A stretch of DNA of 64,000 nucleotides from Myxococcota bacterium (GTDB lineage Bacteria > Myxococcota_A > UBA9160 > SMWR01): the NCBI GenBank assembly GCA_039030075.1, contig JBCCEW010000021.1, positions 40,425-104,424 on the forward strand. The letters are read 5' to 3'. The position numbers were made by a program, and so were the translations under genes. This document shows, piece by piece, positions 8,258 to 17,574 of this stretch. The first letter of the stretch is position 1, and the number at the start of each line of letters is the position of its first letter. The notes beneath the pieces are model-generated. The model was not told where the DNA came from and searched no databases. It was given only the letters and a program-made list of their open reading frames with translations.

Positions 8258-8830
8258 ATGATCACGGGAGCGAACACGAACGTCCGCTACCGGGGCATCC
8301 AGTTCCACGTCCAGACCGAGGACAGTGGTCGCTCCAACCCTCACATCATCAGTCACCTCTACCACGGTGGCACGATCCTCGGTTCGCAGAAGACCGACTA
8401 CTCGGAACACCTGGATTCCGATGAGTTGATCCTCGTCGTGCGCGGCCTGATCGATCAGCAGCACGTGGCGATGGTCGAGAAGCTGCAAGCCGGCGGCTTC
8501 GACGACGTGATCGCCGAGCGTCTCGGGGAAACGGCCGCGGAAGCCGGGTTCGCCGCGCCGAGCGAGGTGTCGAAGCCCGACACCGAGCCCGAGCTCGATG
8601 GGCCGCTGCCGCCTCCCCAGCAGACCGAGGCCGACACAGAGGTGGATCACGCCGAGCGTCCCCAGGCCGGCTTCGGAAGTGCCGAACCCCAGCGTGGTTT
8701 CGGTGAAGGGATCATGGGCGCCGAGAAGCCGCTCGACGAGGTGATCCTCGACTACCTCGCCGAGAAGGCACGCGCGCGCGGTCCGGAGCGCGACTCGGCT
8801 GCCGCGCGCAAGATCCGCTCGGGAGGGTGA
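8258..8830 (+). CDS. Conserved protein of unknown function coupled to ftsE
   Basis: The first 80 residues form a compact, likely conserved domain containing TNVRYRGIQFHVQTEDSG, HIISHLYHGGTILGSQKTDY and DELILVVRGLIDQQH. Proteins with this opening occur in deltaproteobacteria as uncharacterised proteins, to my recollection. A Pro/Glu-rich acidic linker follows, then a short C-terminal helix (DEVILDYLAEKARAR). No signal peptide or membrane segment is seen, so it is probably cytoplasmic. Its stop overlaps the GTG start of ftsE by four bases, which suggests a role alongside FtsEX in division or wall remodelling. Confidence 0.7.
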   Translation: MITGANTNVRYRGIQFHVQTEDSGRSNPHIISHLYHGGTILGSQKTDYSEHLDSDELILVVRGLIDQQHVAMVEKLQAGGFDDVIAERLGETAAEAGFAAPSEVSKPDTEPELDGPLPPPQQTEADTEVDHAERPQAGFGSAEPQRGFGEGIMGAEKPLDEVILDYLAEKARARGPERDSAAARKIRSGG

Positions 8831-9579
8831 AGGCCGCGCTGCAACGCTTCTGGGGCGGGCGCGGCCAGGCCGAGCCCCGCGCCGGCATGGGCGAAGCGGC
8901 AGCGCAGCTCTTCCACGTCTCGAAGTCCTACGTCGCCGGCAGCTACGCGCTGCGCGACGTCACCCTCGAGTTCGCGCGCGGCGAGTTCGTGTTCCTGACC
9001 GGGCCGAGCGGCGCCGGCAAGACCTCGCTGCTGCGCCTGGTGTTCGCAGAGGAGCGCCCCAGCGAAGGGCAGATCGTCGTCCTCGGGCGCAACGCTTCAC
9101 GCTTGTCGCCGCGTTCGGTGCCCGCCCTGCGGCGCCGCATCGGCGTGGTCTTCCAGGACTTCAAGCTGCTGTCCCGGCGCACGGTCGAAGAGAACGTCGC
9201 GGTGGCGCTCGATGTCGTGGGCGTCCCGCGTCGCGCGGCCCGAGCGCGCGTGTTCTCGGTGTTGAAACAGGTAGGGCTGCATCACCGCCGCTATCAGAAC
9301 CCGCTGTCGCTCTCGGGTGGCGAGCAGCAGCGCGTGGCGATCGCGCGCGCGCTGGTCAACGAGCCCGACATCCTGCTCGCAGACGAGCCCACGGGAAACC
9401 TCGACCCCGATCTGACCCTCGAGATCATGGACCTGATCGCGAGCACCGCGACGCGCGGGACCGCCGTGATCGTGGCCACCCACGACCACAGCGTGTTGCA
9501 GCGCTATCGCAAGCGCACGATTCGCCTCGAGGGTGGCAAGATCGTCGACGACCGCCCCGCGGCCGGGATCTCACCGTGA
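8827..9579 (+). CDS. ftsE: Cell-division ATP-binding protein FtsE
   Basis: FtsE is the ATPase of the FtsEX complex, which controls peptidoglycan hydrolysis at the septum. The 250-residue protein has Walker [10 protein letters not shown] at 59-67, the FtsE-type Q-loop VFQDFKLL, the ABC signature [15 protein letters not shown], Walker [10 protein letters not shown] and the switch histidine in VATHDHS. The GTG start was chosen for its four-base overlap with the preceding stop. An in-frame ATG at 8887 would give a 230-residue protein closer to the usual length and remains possible. ftsX follows with a four-base overlap. Confidence 0.93.
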   Translation: MKAALQRFWGGRGQAEPRAGMGEAAAQLFHVSKSYVAGSYALRDVTLEFARGEFVFLTGPSGAGKTSLLRLVFAEERPSEGQIVVLGRNASRLSPRSVPALRRRIGVVFQDFKLLSRRTVEENVAVALDVVGVPRRAARARVFSVLKQVGLHHRRYQNPLSLSGGEQQRVAIARALVNEPDILLADEPTGNLDPDLTLEIMDLIASTATRGTAVIVATHDHSVLQRYRKRTIRLEGGKIVDDRPAAGISP

Positions 9580-10481
9580 TCGCCCCTCTGGGCCGCGCCG
9601 TCTATTTCCTGCGCACTGCGCTGCGCGGGTTGGCGGCGACGCCGGGGACGGCGGTCACGGCGACGCTCACGATCGCCGTGGCGCTGCTCCTGATCGGTGT
9701 GTTCGCGCTGCTCCTGCTCAACATGCAGCGACTGGTGACGGACTTCGGCGAAGCGCTGCAGGTCACTGCCTTTCTCGAGCCCGGGCTCGAGGCGAAGGAG
9801 CGAGATGCGTTGTTGGCGAAGGCGAACGCGCTCGACGGTGTCGAGCGTGCGCGGCTCGTCACCGAGGACGAAGCGCTCGAGCGCTTTCGCAGCGGGGTCG
9901 GGCGCGGCTTCGATCTGCTCGAGGGACTGGAGTCGAATCCGCTTCCCGCGTCCCTCGAGCTGACGCTCGCGTCGGAGCTGCGCTCGGCGGCGGGCATGGA
10001 GCAGATCGCCGAGACGGTGCGTGGCTGGCCCGGGGTCTCCGAGTTAGGGAACAGCGGCGCCTGGGTCGAGGGCTATGTGCGCGCGATCGGCCTGGTGCGT
10101 GGCGTCGCGATCGGGCTCGGAGGCATCCTGGCCCTGGCCACGCTCTTGATCGTCGCCAACACGATCCGCCTGGCCGTGGTCTCGCGGCGCAATGAGCTCG
10201 AGATCCTGGCGCTGGTGGGTGCGTCACGTGGCTTCGTGAACACCCCGTTCCTGATCGAGGGCGCGTTGCAGGGTCTGTGCGGCGGATTGCTCGCATGGGC
10301 CACGCTGTACGGCCTGTTCCGCCTGGTGCTGCCGAGCTTCGAGTTCGGGCTCGCGCTGCTGCTGGGAGGCGAGTCGCCCCGCTTCTTCGAGGGCAGCGAG
10401 GCGGCGGGGCTCTGGGCCGGCGGCATGTTGCTCGGGCTGATCGGTTCCTCGCTGGCCGTGACCGCCGAGGGTCGACGGTGA
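9576..10481 (+). CDS. ftsX: Cell-division permease FtsX
   Basis: FtsX is the membrane partner of FtsE; its extracellular loop binds murein hydrolase activators. The 301-residue protein has a cytoplasmic start and a first membrane helix near residues 25-50 (ATLTIAVALLLIGVFALLLL). A periplasmic domain of about 110 residues follows, then three C-terminal helices, including one after WVEGYVRAIGLVRG and one close to the end. The sequence NTIRLAVVSRRNELEILALVGA is the typical FtsX intracellular loop. Its GTG start overlaps ftsE and its stop overlaps envC, each by four bases. Confidence 0.92.
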   Translation: MIAPLGRAVYFLRTALRGLAATPGTAVTATLTIAVALLLIGVFALLLLNMQRLVTDFGEALQVTAFLEPGLEAKERDALLAKANALDGVERARLVTEDEALERFRSGVGRGFDLLEGLESNPLPASLELTLASELRSAAGMEQIAETVRGWPGVSELGNSGAWVEGYVRAIGLVRGVAIGLGGILALATLLIVANTIRLAVVSRRNELEILALVGASRGFVNTPFLIEGALQGLCGGLLAWATLYGLFRLVLPSFEFGLALLLGGESPRFFEGSEAAGLWAGGMLLGLIGSSLAVTAEGRR

Positions 10482-11638
10482 AGCGCGCCACCCGCGCCAT
10501 GGGGGTGGGACTGGCCGTCCTGGTGGTGGCGACTTCACTCGGCGCCGAGACTGATCTCGAGCGGCTGCGCGGTGCGATCGACGCGAGTCGCGACCGCGTC
10601 GCGGCGTTCGAAAGCGAGGAGCGCGGTCTGCTCGAAGCGATCGAGGCGATCGACGAGAGCGCGGAGCTGCTGCGCGTGGAGGCGCGCCGCGCGAAGCAAC
10701 AGGCGCAGGACATGCAGGAGGCGCTCGGCGCGGCAGAGTCCAACGCGGCGGACGTGCTGGCGCGGCTGGCGAAGCTCGAGGCGTCGCTCTCGTCGCGCGC
10801 CGTGGCGCTCTACCGCGCGGGCGAGCTCGGTGCGGTCCGCATGCTGTTCGGGTCGAGGGATCTCGAGCAGTTCTTCAGCCGCGTGCAGACCCTGCGCTTC
10901 CTGGTCGAACACGACAGCGCGCTGATCGCGGCGCACCGCGAGGAATCGCGCGCCCTGCTCGAAGCCCGGCGCCGCGTGGCCGAAGCGAGTGAAGACGCAC
11001 GGCTCGCCGAAGAGACGCTGGCCGAGCGCACCGCGGCATTGGCGACCGAGCGTGAGCGCAAACGCGAACTCGCGCGTCAGCTGTCGCGCAATCGGGCGCT
11101 CGAGCGTTCTGCACTCGGCGAACTCGAGGTCGCCGCGCGCGCGCTCGAGGAGACCGTCTCCGCGTGGGGGGAGCGCACCCAGGCCGCAGTGCCGGTCGTC
11201 GACGGGCCGGCCTTCACGAGCCTGGCGGGGAAGCTCCCCGACCCGGTCCGAGGCAAGCTGGCCGGGCGCTTCGGCAAAGTGGTGGACCGGGCGTCGCGAA
11301 CCGCGACCTTTCGCAAGGGTGTGCGCTGGAGCGCCGCGCGTGGCACGCCGGTGCACGCAGTGGCCGCCGGACGCGTCCGTTTCGCCGGGCGCTTTCGCGG
11401 CTATGGGAACGTCGTGATCCTCGACCACGGGGAGGACCACTTCACCGTCTCGGCGCATCTGGACGAGGTGGCGGTCGGCCTGGGCGAGAACGTCGCGGCC
11501 CGGGAGCGGATCGGCGCGGTAGGAGACAGCGGGTCTCTGGACGGGACCCAGCTCTATTTCGAGGTACGCCGCGGGGCCGAGGCGCTGGACCCGGCCAGCT
11601 GGCTGCGCGCGCTCGGCGGGCGCCGGGCCAAGCGGTAG
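10478..11638 (+). CDS. envC: EnvC-like murein hydrolase activator with degenerate LytM domain
   Basis: The 386-residue exported protein has a signal sequence (MGVGLAVLVVATSLGAE). About 200 residues of coiled coil follow (FESEERGLLEAIEAIDESAE onward), then a C-terminal M23/LytM domain ending YFEVRRGAEALDPASWL. The metal-binding sites are degraded: the first His position reads FRKGVRW instead of HxGxD, and the final HxH reads LYFE. This matches EnvC proteins, which activate amidases rather than cut peptidoglycan. FtsEX-EnvC is a known regulatory unit, and the GTG start overlaps ftsX by four bases. Confidence 0.88.
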   Translation: MKRATRAMGVGLAVLVVATSLGAETDLERLRGAIDASRDRVAAFESEERGLLEAIEAIDESAELLRVEARRAKQQAQDMQEALGAAESNAADVLARLAKLEASLSSRAVALYRAGELGAVRMLFGSRDLEQFFSRVQTLRFLVEHDSALIAAHREESRALLEARRRVAEASEDARLAEETLAERTAALATERERKRELARQLSRNRALERSALGELEVAARALEETVSAWGERTQAAVPVVDGPAFTSLAGKLPDPVRGKLAGRFGKVVDRASRTATFRKGVRWSAARGTPVHAVAAGRVRFAGRFRGYGNVVILDHGEDHFTVSAHLDEVAVGLGENVAARERIGAVGDSGSLDGTQLYFEVRRGAEALDPASWLRALGGRRAKR

Positions 11639-11779
11639 ACTGGGTCCCAGCGTCAAGGCGCCGGCCTGGCAGACCGAAGACATCACAAAAGGTCGCCGTT
11701 TCGTCGCCTTGGCCGAGGTGTTTGCACCCAGCGCGAAGCGCGCGTGACCGTCCGCACGACCGGGAGATCCAGAACGCCC

Positions 11780-13183
11780 ATGCAACCCCAGCGCCTCCGG
11801 TTCCTCTTGACCTTCCTCGCCGGAGTGATCGCGTCCGCAGGCGGGCTCACCGTCGTCGCGGGTTTCACGAACGTGGCCGCCGCCACCCGCTACGACGATC
11901 TCGGGCTCTTCACGAACGTCTTGAACCTGGTGCGACGCAACTACGTCGAGCCGGTCGACGAGAGCTCGCTCCTGCGCGGCGCAGTGCGGGGCATGCTCGC
12001 CGAGCTCGACCCCCACTCCTCTTTCCTCGACACCGAGGCCTACCGCGAGATGCAGGTGGATACGCGCGGCGAGTTCCACGGCCTCGGCATCGAGATCAGC
12101 AAGCGCCGCGACGGCTTCATCGAGGTGGTCGCGCCGATCGAGGGAACGCCGGCTTTCAACGCGGGCATCCGTGCCCGCGACAACATCGTCGCGATCTGCC
12201 CGACCGAAGTCCCGGACGACTGGACCGAGGACTGCCGCAGCAGCAAGACGATGACCCTCTTCGAGGCGGTGCAGCTGATGCGCGGGAAGCGCGGTACGGA
12301 GATCACGATCGAGATCTTCCGCGACGGCTTCGAAGAGCCGAAGCCCTTCAAGATCCGCCGCGACGTCGTCAAGATCCAGTCGGTCTCCGGGCGGATGGTC
12401 GAGCCCGGCTACGCCTACGTGCGGATCCGCGCCTTCCAGGAGACGACGATCGACGATCTCGAAGACGTCATCGAGCGGCTCCGAGAAGAGGAAGAGGGGA
12501 AGCCCTTCGACGGGCTGGTCCTCGACATGCGCGACAACCCGGGCGGGTTGCTCGATCAGGCCGTGAAGGTCTCGAACGTCTGGCTCGAGGACGGTCTCGT
12601 CGTCTACACGAAGGGCCGCGTCGACAACCAGCGTCAGGACTACCGCGCCCAGGCCGAGGGCACCGAGCCCGACTACCCGATCACCGTCCTCGTGAACGAC
12701 GGTACGGCGAGCGCTTCCGAGATCGTCGCGGGCGCGCTGCAGGACCAGCACCGCGCGCTGGTGCTCGGCGAGAAGACCTTCGGCAAGGGCTCCGTGCAGA
12801 CCGTCTACCCGCTCGACCGGGGCGCCGGCCTGCGCCTGACGACGGCCCTCTACTACACGCCGAGCGGCCGATCGATCCAGGAAGTGGGGATCACCCCCGA
12901 CATCGCGGTCAATCCCGAGGCGCCCGAAGCCGCCAGCGACGGCGGGCGGCGGATTCGCGAGAGCGATCTCGAAGGGCACATTCGCCACAACGAGACCGAC
13001 GATCCGGACGAGTCCGAGAACAGCGCCGAGGCAGACGGCCCGGCGCCGCTCGGGACCGACGGAGACATCCAGCTCTCGCGCGCTGTCGAGGTCTTGAAGA
13101 GCTGGGCGTACTTCGAGCGCTTGCGCGGCGCACCGTCGCAGCTCCAGGCCACCGCGCCGGAATCCGACACCGCGGTCGAGTAG
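11780..13183 (+). CDS. ctpA: C-terminal processing peptidase, S41 family
   Basis: This periplasmic, membrane-anchored serine protease (467 residues) has an N-terminal hydrophobic segment (FLLTFLAGVIASAGG). A helical cap, a PDZ domain (from GLGIEISKRRDGFIEVVAP) and the S41 core follow. The Ser/Lys dyad is visible in TASASEIVAG and GEKTFGKGSVQ, with the first Ser of SASE and the Lys of GKG 25 residues apart as in Prc/CtpA enzymes. The family trims wall hydrolases and other envelope proteins, fitting the envC neighbour. The ATG at 11780 was chosen because it starts the signal segment; GTG at 11744 is an alternative. Confidence 0.92.
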   Translation: MQPQRLRFLLTFLAGVIASAGGLTVVAGFTNVAAATRYDDLGLFTNVLNLVRRNYVEPVDESSLLRGAVRGMLAELDPHSSFLDTEAYREMQVDTRGEFHGLGIEISKRRDGFIEVVAPIEGTPAFNAGIRARDNIVAICPTEVPDDWTEDCRSSKTMTLFEAVQLMRGKRGTEITIEIFRDGFEEPKPFKIRRDVVKIQSVSGRMVEPGYAYVRIRAFQETTIDDLEDVIERLREEEEGKPFDGLVLDMRDNPGGLLDQAVKVSNVWLEDGLVVYTKGRVDNQRQDYRAQAEGTEPDYPITVLVNDGTASASEIVAGALQDQHRALVLGEKTFGKGSVQTVYPLDRGAGLRLTTALYYTPSGRSIQEVGITPDIAVNPEAPEAASDGGRRIRESDLEGHIRHNETDDPDESENSAEADGPAPLGTDGDIQLSRAVEVLKSWAYFERLRGAPSQLQATAPESDTAVE

Positions 13184-13185
13184 CC

Positions 13186-14427
13186 GTGACCCAGAGCGCT
13201 GCGGCGCCGCGGGTCTACCCCGTCGGGGCAGTGGTCGCCGGCGTGCGCCGACTGCTCGAGGAGCGGGTCGGACGACTCTGGGTGGTCGGTGAAGTGAGCA
13301 ACTTCCGGCGCCCCGGGTCCGGGCACTGCTACTTCACGCTGAAGGACGGAGACGGCCAGCTGCGCGCCGCCCTGTTCCGAAGCCAGGCCGCCCGCCTCGC
13401 CTTCGAGCCCGAAGACGGCATGGAGGTGCTCGCCTACGGCGACCTCACGGTCTACGAGGCGCGCGGGGAGATGCAGCTCGTCGTCCGTCAACTGGAACCG
13501 CGCGGCGTCGGCGCACTCCAGCTCGCCTTCGAACAGCTGAAGGCGAAGCTCTCGGCGGAGGGGCTCTTCGACGCCGATCGGAAGCGCGAACTTCCGGCGC
13601 TGCCGCGACGGGTCGGGGTAGTCACGTCGTCGAGCGGCGCCGCCTTGCGCGATGTCCTCGAGGTCTCGCGCCGTCGCTTCCCGAGCCTCCCGCTGCGTCT
13701 GGCGACCTGTCGGGTTCAAGGCGTGGGCGCCGAGACCGAGGTGGCCGGGGCCTTGAACGCGCTGGCCCGCGACGGTGACTGCGACGCGATCCTGCTGGTG
13801 CGCGGGGGAGGCTCGCTGGAAGACCTGCAGCCCTTCAACACCGAGACCCTGGCGCGGGCGATCGCGGACTGCGCGGTGCCCGTCGTCAGTGGCGTCGGAC
13901 ACGAGACCGATCTCACGATCGCCGACTGGGTGAGCGATGCGCGGGCGCCCACACCGTCGGCCGCCGCCGAACTCGCGATTCCCGACCGCCGCTCACTCGC
14001 GGCCCAGGTGGCGCGTCAACGTCAGCGACTCGGGATGGCGCTTCGCTCGGAGCTCGCCCACGCCGAGTCCCGCTGGCAGACGCTGGCGCGCGCGCTCCAG
14101 GCCCAGGCACCACACCAGCGTGTGTCTTCCGGACGCGAGCGTTGGTCCACCCTCGCGCGAGATCTCCAGCGCGCCCTCGACGCGCACGTCGAACGGGCGC
14201 GTGCCGCGCTCGGTGAGGGCGCCGCCCGGCTCGAGGCGCTCTCGCCTCTGGCGGTGCTCGGACGTGGCTACGGGCTCGTCCGCCGCGAGTCGGACGCGGG
14301 CATCGTGCGGAGCGCGGCCGATGCGCCGCCCGGCGAACGTCTCGACGTCCGGGTGGCTCGCGCGCGCCTCGTCGCGCGAGTCGAGTCGAGCCGGGATGAT
14401 CCCGGAAGCCCTACGGAAGAGCCGTAG
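13186..14427 (+). CDS. xseA: Exodeoxyribonuclease VII large subunit
   Basis: XseA is the catalytic subunit of exonuclease VII, which degrades single-stranded DNA in both directions. The 413-residue protein has an N-terminal OB domain (WVVGEVSNFRRPGSGHCYFT). The catalytic core has VTSSSGAALRDV, VRGGGSLEDLQPFN and VSGVGHETDLTIADWVSD ARAPTPSAAAE. A long helical region forms the arm that binds XseB. It starts at a GTG two bases after the ctpA stop. A small stem (14411-14416 with 14422-14427) overlaps its stop codon. Confidence 0.93.
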   Translation: MTQSAAAPRVYPVGAVVAGVRRLLEERVGRLWVVGEVSNFRRPGSGHCYFTLKDGDGQLRAALFRSQAARLAFEPEDGMEVLAYGDLTVYEARGEMQLVVRQLEPRGVGALQLAFEQLKAKLSAEGLFDADRKRELPALPRRVGVVTSSSGAALRDVLEVSRRRFPSLPLRLATCRVQGVGAETEVAGALNALARDGDCDAILLVRGGGSLEDLQPFNTETLARAIADCAVPVVSGVGHETDLTIADWVSDARAPTPSAAAELAIPDRRSLAAQVARQRQRLGMALRSELAHAESRWQTLARALQAQAPHQRVSSGRERWSTLARDLQRALDAHVERARAALGEGAARLEALSPLAVLGRGYGLVRRESDAGIVRSAADAPPGERLDVRVARARLVARVESSRDDPGSPTEEP

Positions 14428-14517
14428 CTCCGAACGACACGCAAAAGCGCTTTGAAAACAAAGAGTTCGTCGCTCTTCGCGTTTGCGGCGCCGACGCCGC
14501 GCAGCTAGCTTCGGCAA

Positions 14518-14817
14518 GTGAGCAACCCCCACGACGCGGGCACCGCCCCGGACGGCGCGGGTGCCCCCGACGACCTCAGCGAGTTGGAATTCGAGGGGGC
14601 CCTCGACTCCCTCGAGAACGTCGTCGATCGTCTCGAAGCGGGTGAGCTGAGTCTCGAGGAGGCGCTCGCGACCTACGAGCGTGGTGTCGCCCTGTCGCGC
14701 CGCTGCGAAGCGCTCTTGTCCCGTGCAGAGCGTCGCATCGACGAACTGGTCACCAGCGCCGAGGGCAGCGAGCTGCGTCCCTTCGACGCCGAAGAGGAAG
14801 AAGACGAAACCGCATGA
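14518..14817 (+). CDS. xseB: Exodeoxyribonuclease VII small subunit
   Basis: The 99-residue protein contains the typical XseB core: LEFEGALDSLENVVDRLEAGE, then SLEEALATYERGVALSRRCE. These are two helices that wrap around the XseA arm. The ends are longer and more acidic than usual. It starts at a GTG and its TGA overlaps the ispA ATG by four bases. It is separated from xseA by 90 bases that contain several small inverted repeats (for example 14485-14490 with 14495-14500), so it may be transcribed separately from xseA. Confidence 0.9.
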   Translation: MSNPHDAGTAPDGAGAPDDLSELEFEGALDSLENVVDRLEAGELSLEEALATYERGVALSRRCEALLSRAERRIDELVTSAEGSELRPFDAEEEEDETA

Positions 14818-15650
14818 ACGCGCCCCGCTATCTCGAAGCGTGCCAGCCCCTGGTCGAAGCGGCCCTGGACGCGGCCTTGCCGCCCGAGGGGGAGCCGCCG
14901 GCTCGGCTCCACGCCGCGATGCGGCACCTCGTGTTCCCGGGTGGAAAGCGCCTGCGGCCTGCACTGGCGTTGGCGGCTGCCGAAGCGGTCGGCGGCAAGC
15001 GCGAGGCGGCATTGCCGGCGGCGGTGGCCGTGGAGCTCGTCCACGTCTACTCCTTGATTCACGACGACCTGCCGTGCATGGACGACGACGTCGAGCGGCG
15101 CGGTCGCCCGACGGTGCACGTGGCGTTCGACGAGGCGACCGCGGTCCTGGCCGGCGATGCGCTCTTGACGCGCGCCTTCGGCGTACTGGTCGAAGACGCT
15201 GGCGACGACGACTTCGCGCGGCGGCTCGATGCGGTGCGCACACTCTCGGACGCGGCCGGTGCCGCCGGGTTGGTCGGCGGACAGGTCGACGACCTCGCGG
15301 GCGACGCAAAGGACACGGCCTCGGTCGAGAGCGTGCACGCGCGAAAGTCGGCGGCCCTGATCGCGGCTTCGATCACCTGCGGTGCGCGGCTGGCCGGCGC
15401 CGACGGCACGCGACTCGCCACCCTGCACGAGGCGGGTCTGGCGGCCGGTATCGCCTTCCAGATTGCGGATGACTTGCTGGATGCCGAGGACGAAGAGGAC
15501 TGCTCGCTGGTCCCCGTGCTCGGCGCGGATGGGGCCCGCGCCCGTGCGACCGAGCTGTTGGCGAATGCACTCGACCCGCTAGACCGGATGGGGGAACCCG
15601 CCGAGCCGCTGCGGGGTCTGCTTCGTTACGCCGTGGAGAGAGAGATTTGA
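14814..15650 (+). CDS. ispA: Polyprenyl diphosphate synthase, farnesyl type
   Basis: The 278-residue enzyme condenses isopentenyl diphosphate with allylic diphosphates. GGKRLRPAL at 43-51 binds isopentenyl diphosphate, HDDLPCMDDD at 83-92 is the first Asp-rich motif, and FQIADDLLD at 215-223 the second. After the second motif the usual GKxxGxDxxxxKxTYP segment is missing or heavily altered; the sequence goes straight to EEDCSLVPVLGADGARARA. The protein is therefore about 15-20 residues shorter than typical IspA. Position between xseB and dxs, with four-base overlaps on both sides, is a common isoprenoid arrangement. Confidence 0.88.
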   Translation: MNAPRYLEACQPLVEAALDAALPPEGEPPARLHAAMRHLVFPGGKRLRPALALAAAEAVGGKREAALPAAVAVELVHVYSLIHDDLPCMDDDVERRGRPTVHVAFDEATAVLAGDALLTRAFGVLVEDAGDDDFARRLDAVRTLSDAAGAAGLVGGQVDDLAGDAKDTASVESVHARKSAALIAASITCGARLAGADGTRLATLHEAGLAAGIAFQIADDLLDAEDEEDCSLVPVLGADGARARATELLANALDPLDRMGEPAEPLRGLLRYAVEREI

Positions 15651-17539
15651 GCGAACGCTTCCTCGATGCGATTCGAACCCCCGCCGACCTCCGGGAGCTC
15701 GGCCCCGAGCAGGCAGCCCAGGTGGCCGAAGAGATCCGATCCGAGATCATCGACACGATCTCGCGCACCGGCGGTCACCTCGCTTCGAGCCTGGGCAGCG
15801 TCGACCTGATCACGGCGCTCCACTACGTGTTCGAGACGCCGCGCGACCGACTCGTCCTCGACGTCGGACACCAGGGCTACGCGCACAAGCTCCTGACAGG
15901 GCGTCGTGACGAGTTCGAGACCCTCGGCCAGGAGGGCGGCATCGCGAAGTTCCTGCGCCGCTCCGAATCCGAGTTCGACCACTTCGGTGCCGGACACGCG
16001 GGTACGTCGATCTCCGCGGCGCTCGGAATGGCCCAGGCGATGCACCAGCAGGGCCGCGATGGCTGCGCAATCGCGCTGATCGGCGACGGATCCATGACCG
16101 CGGGCATGGCCTTCGAGGCGCTCAACCACGCCGGCGATCTGCCGCGCAAGAACCTCGTCGTCGTCCTCAACGACAACGAGATGTCCATCTCGCCGAACGT
16201 GGGTGCCTTGTCCTCGTTTCTGTCGACGAAGATGTCCGCACCCACGGTGCGACGCGTGAAGGGCTGGGCGAAGGACTTCCTGCGGTCGCTGCCGGCGGAT
16301 GCGCTCCACTGGGCCCAGAAGACCGAGGAATCACTGAAGGTCTTCTTCTCGCCGGGCCTGCTCTTCGAGGCCCTCGGGTTCCGCTACGTGGGGCCTGTTC
16401 AGGGCCATCGGATGGAAGTGCTGATCGAGACCTTCGAGAACGTGAAGCAGATGCTCGCGGCCGGAGATGGTCCGGTGCTGGTCCACGCGGCGACCACGAA
16501 GGGGCACGGCTACGAGCCCGCCGAACAGGATCCCTTCCGCTACCACGGCGTGGGGAAGTTCGAGGTTTCGACCGGCGCGTTCCCTCCGGGCAAGCCCGGG
16601 CCGCCGAAATACCAGGACGTCTTCGCGGACACCTTGATCCGCCTCGCCGAGGAAGACGAGCGCATCGTCGGCATCACTGCCGCAATGGCCGACGGCACCG
16701 GACTCGATCGCTTCCAGAAGGTCTTCCCCGAGCGCTTCTTCGACGTCGGCATCGCCGAGCAGCACGCCGTCACCTTCGCGGCCGGTCTGGCGAGCGAGGG
16801 GATGAAGCCGGTCCCGGCGATCTACTCGACGTTCCTGCAGCGGGCCTACGACCAGGTCGTGCACGACGTCTGTCTCCAGAACCTGGACGTCACCTTCGCC
16901 CTCGATCGAGCCGGCATCGTCGGAGCCGATGGCGCCACCCATCAGGGGCTCTTCGACTTCGCCTACCTGCGCACGCTGCCCAACATCGTCGTCATGGCAC
17001 CGAAGGACGAGAACGAGCTGCAGCGCATGGTGCGCACGGCGGTCGAACACCCCGGCCCGGCGGCCGTGCGTTTCCCGCGCGGGTCGGGCCAGGGCGTTCC
17101 CCTGGACCCGGATCCGAAGTCGCTGCCGATCGGCGAAGCGGAGTTGCTGCGCGATGGCGATGACGTCGCGCTCCTGGCGATCGGCTCGATGGTGGCGCCG
17201 GCCATCGCTGCTGCCGAGTCGCTGGCCGAAGAGGGCATCTCCGCGGCAGTCCTGAACGCACGCTTCGTGAAGCCTCTGGATGCGACGCGGATCCAGGCGC
17301 TCGCGCGGCGCTGCGGCGCGCTGGTCGCCGCAGAGGAGCACAGCGGGATGGGCGGTTTCGCGAGCGCCGTGCTGGAGGCCCTTGCCGACGGCGGCGTCCA
17401 GGTGCCCTTGCGCCGTGTGGCGGTCCCCGATCAGCTGATCGAGCACGGCGATCCCGGTCGGCTGAAAGGCCAGCTCGGACTCGACGCGAAGGGCATCGCC
17501 GACGCGGCCCGCGCGGCCCTCGCGGATCGCGCGTCCTGA
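15647..17539 (+). CDS. dxs: 1-deoxy-D-xylulose-5-phosphate synthase
   Basis: Dxs makes deoxyxylulose 5-phosphate from pyruvate and glyceraldehyde 3-phosphate, the first step of the MEP isoprenoid pathway. The 630-residue length is standard. The thiamine diphosphate motif is GDGSMTAGMAFEALNHAG to NDNEMSIS, the catalytic His region is DVGHQGYAHKLLTGR, and the transketolase pyrimidine domain has DRAGIVGADGATHQGLFD. It begins with a TTG whose bases overlap the ispA stop (TTGA), so expression is probably coupled to ispA. Confidence 0.96.
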   Translation: MSERFLDAIRTPADLRELGPEQAAQVAEEIRSEIIDTISRTGGHLASSLGSVDLITALHYVFETPRDRLVLDVGHQGYAHKLLTGRRDEFETLGQEGGIAKFLRRSESEFDHFGAGHAGTSISAALGMAQAMHQQGRDGCAIALIGDGSMTAGMAFEALNHAGDLPRKNLVVVLNDNEMSISPNVGALSSFLSTKMSAPTVRRVKGWAKDFLRSLPADALHWAQKTEESLKVFFSPGLLFEALGFRYVGPVQGHRMEVLIETFENVKQMLAAGDGPVLVHAATTKGHGYEPAEQDPFRYHGVGKFEVSTGAFPPGKPGPPKYQDVFADTLIRLAEEDERIVGITAAMADGTGLDRFQKVFPERFFDVGIAEQHAVTFAAGLASEGMKPVPAIYSTFLQRAYDQVVHDVCLQNLDVTFALDRAGIVGADGATHQGLFDFAYLRTLPNIVVMAPKDENELQRMVRTAVEHPGPAAVRFPRGSGQGVPLDPDPKSLPIGEAELLRDGDDVALLAIGSMVAPAIAAAESLAEEGISAAVLNARFVKPLDATRIQALARRCGALVAAEEHSGMGGFASAVLEALADGGVQVPLRRVAVPDQLIEHGDPGRLKGQLGLDAKGIADAARAALADRAS

Positions 17540-17574
17540 GCACCCGCGCGGGAGCGCGCGGACGCCGAGGTGAC

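Noticed and set aside
10535..12988. Open frame of about 800 codons antisense to envC and ctpA
   Set aside because: Shadow of two well-supported genes; no signal, motif or ribosome site.
11164..13185. Long upstream extension of the xseA frame
   Set aside because: The extension is Arg-rich and overlaps envC and ctpA in another frame; XseA homology begins at the GTG at 13186.
14428..14517. Possible terminator or riboswitch between xseA and xseB
   Set aside because: Several short stems (14411-14427, 14461-14477, 14485-14500) are seen, but none has a T-run or a recognisable conserved RNA motif.
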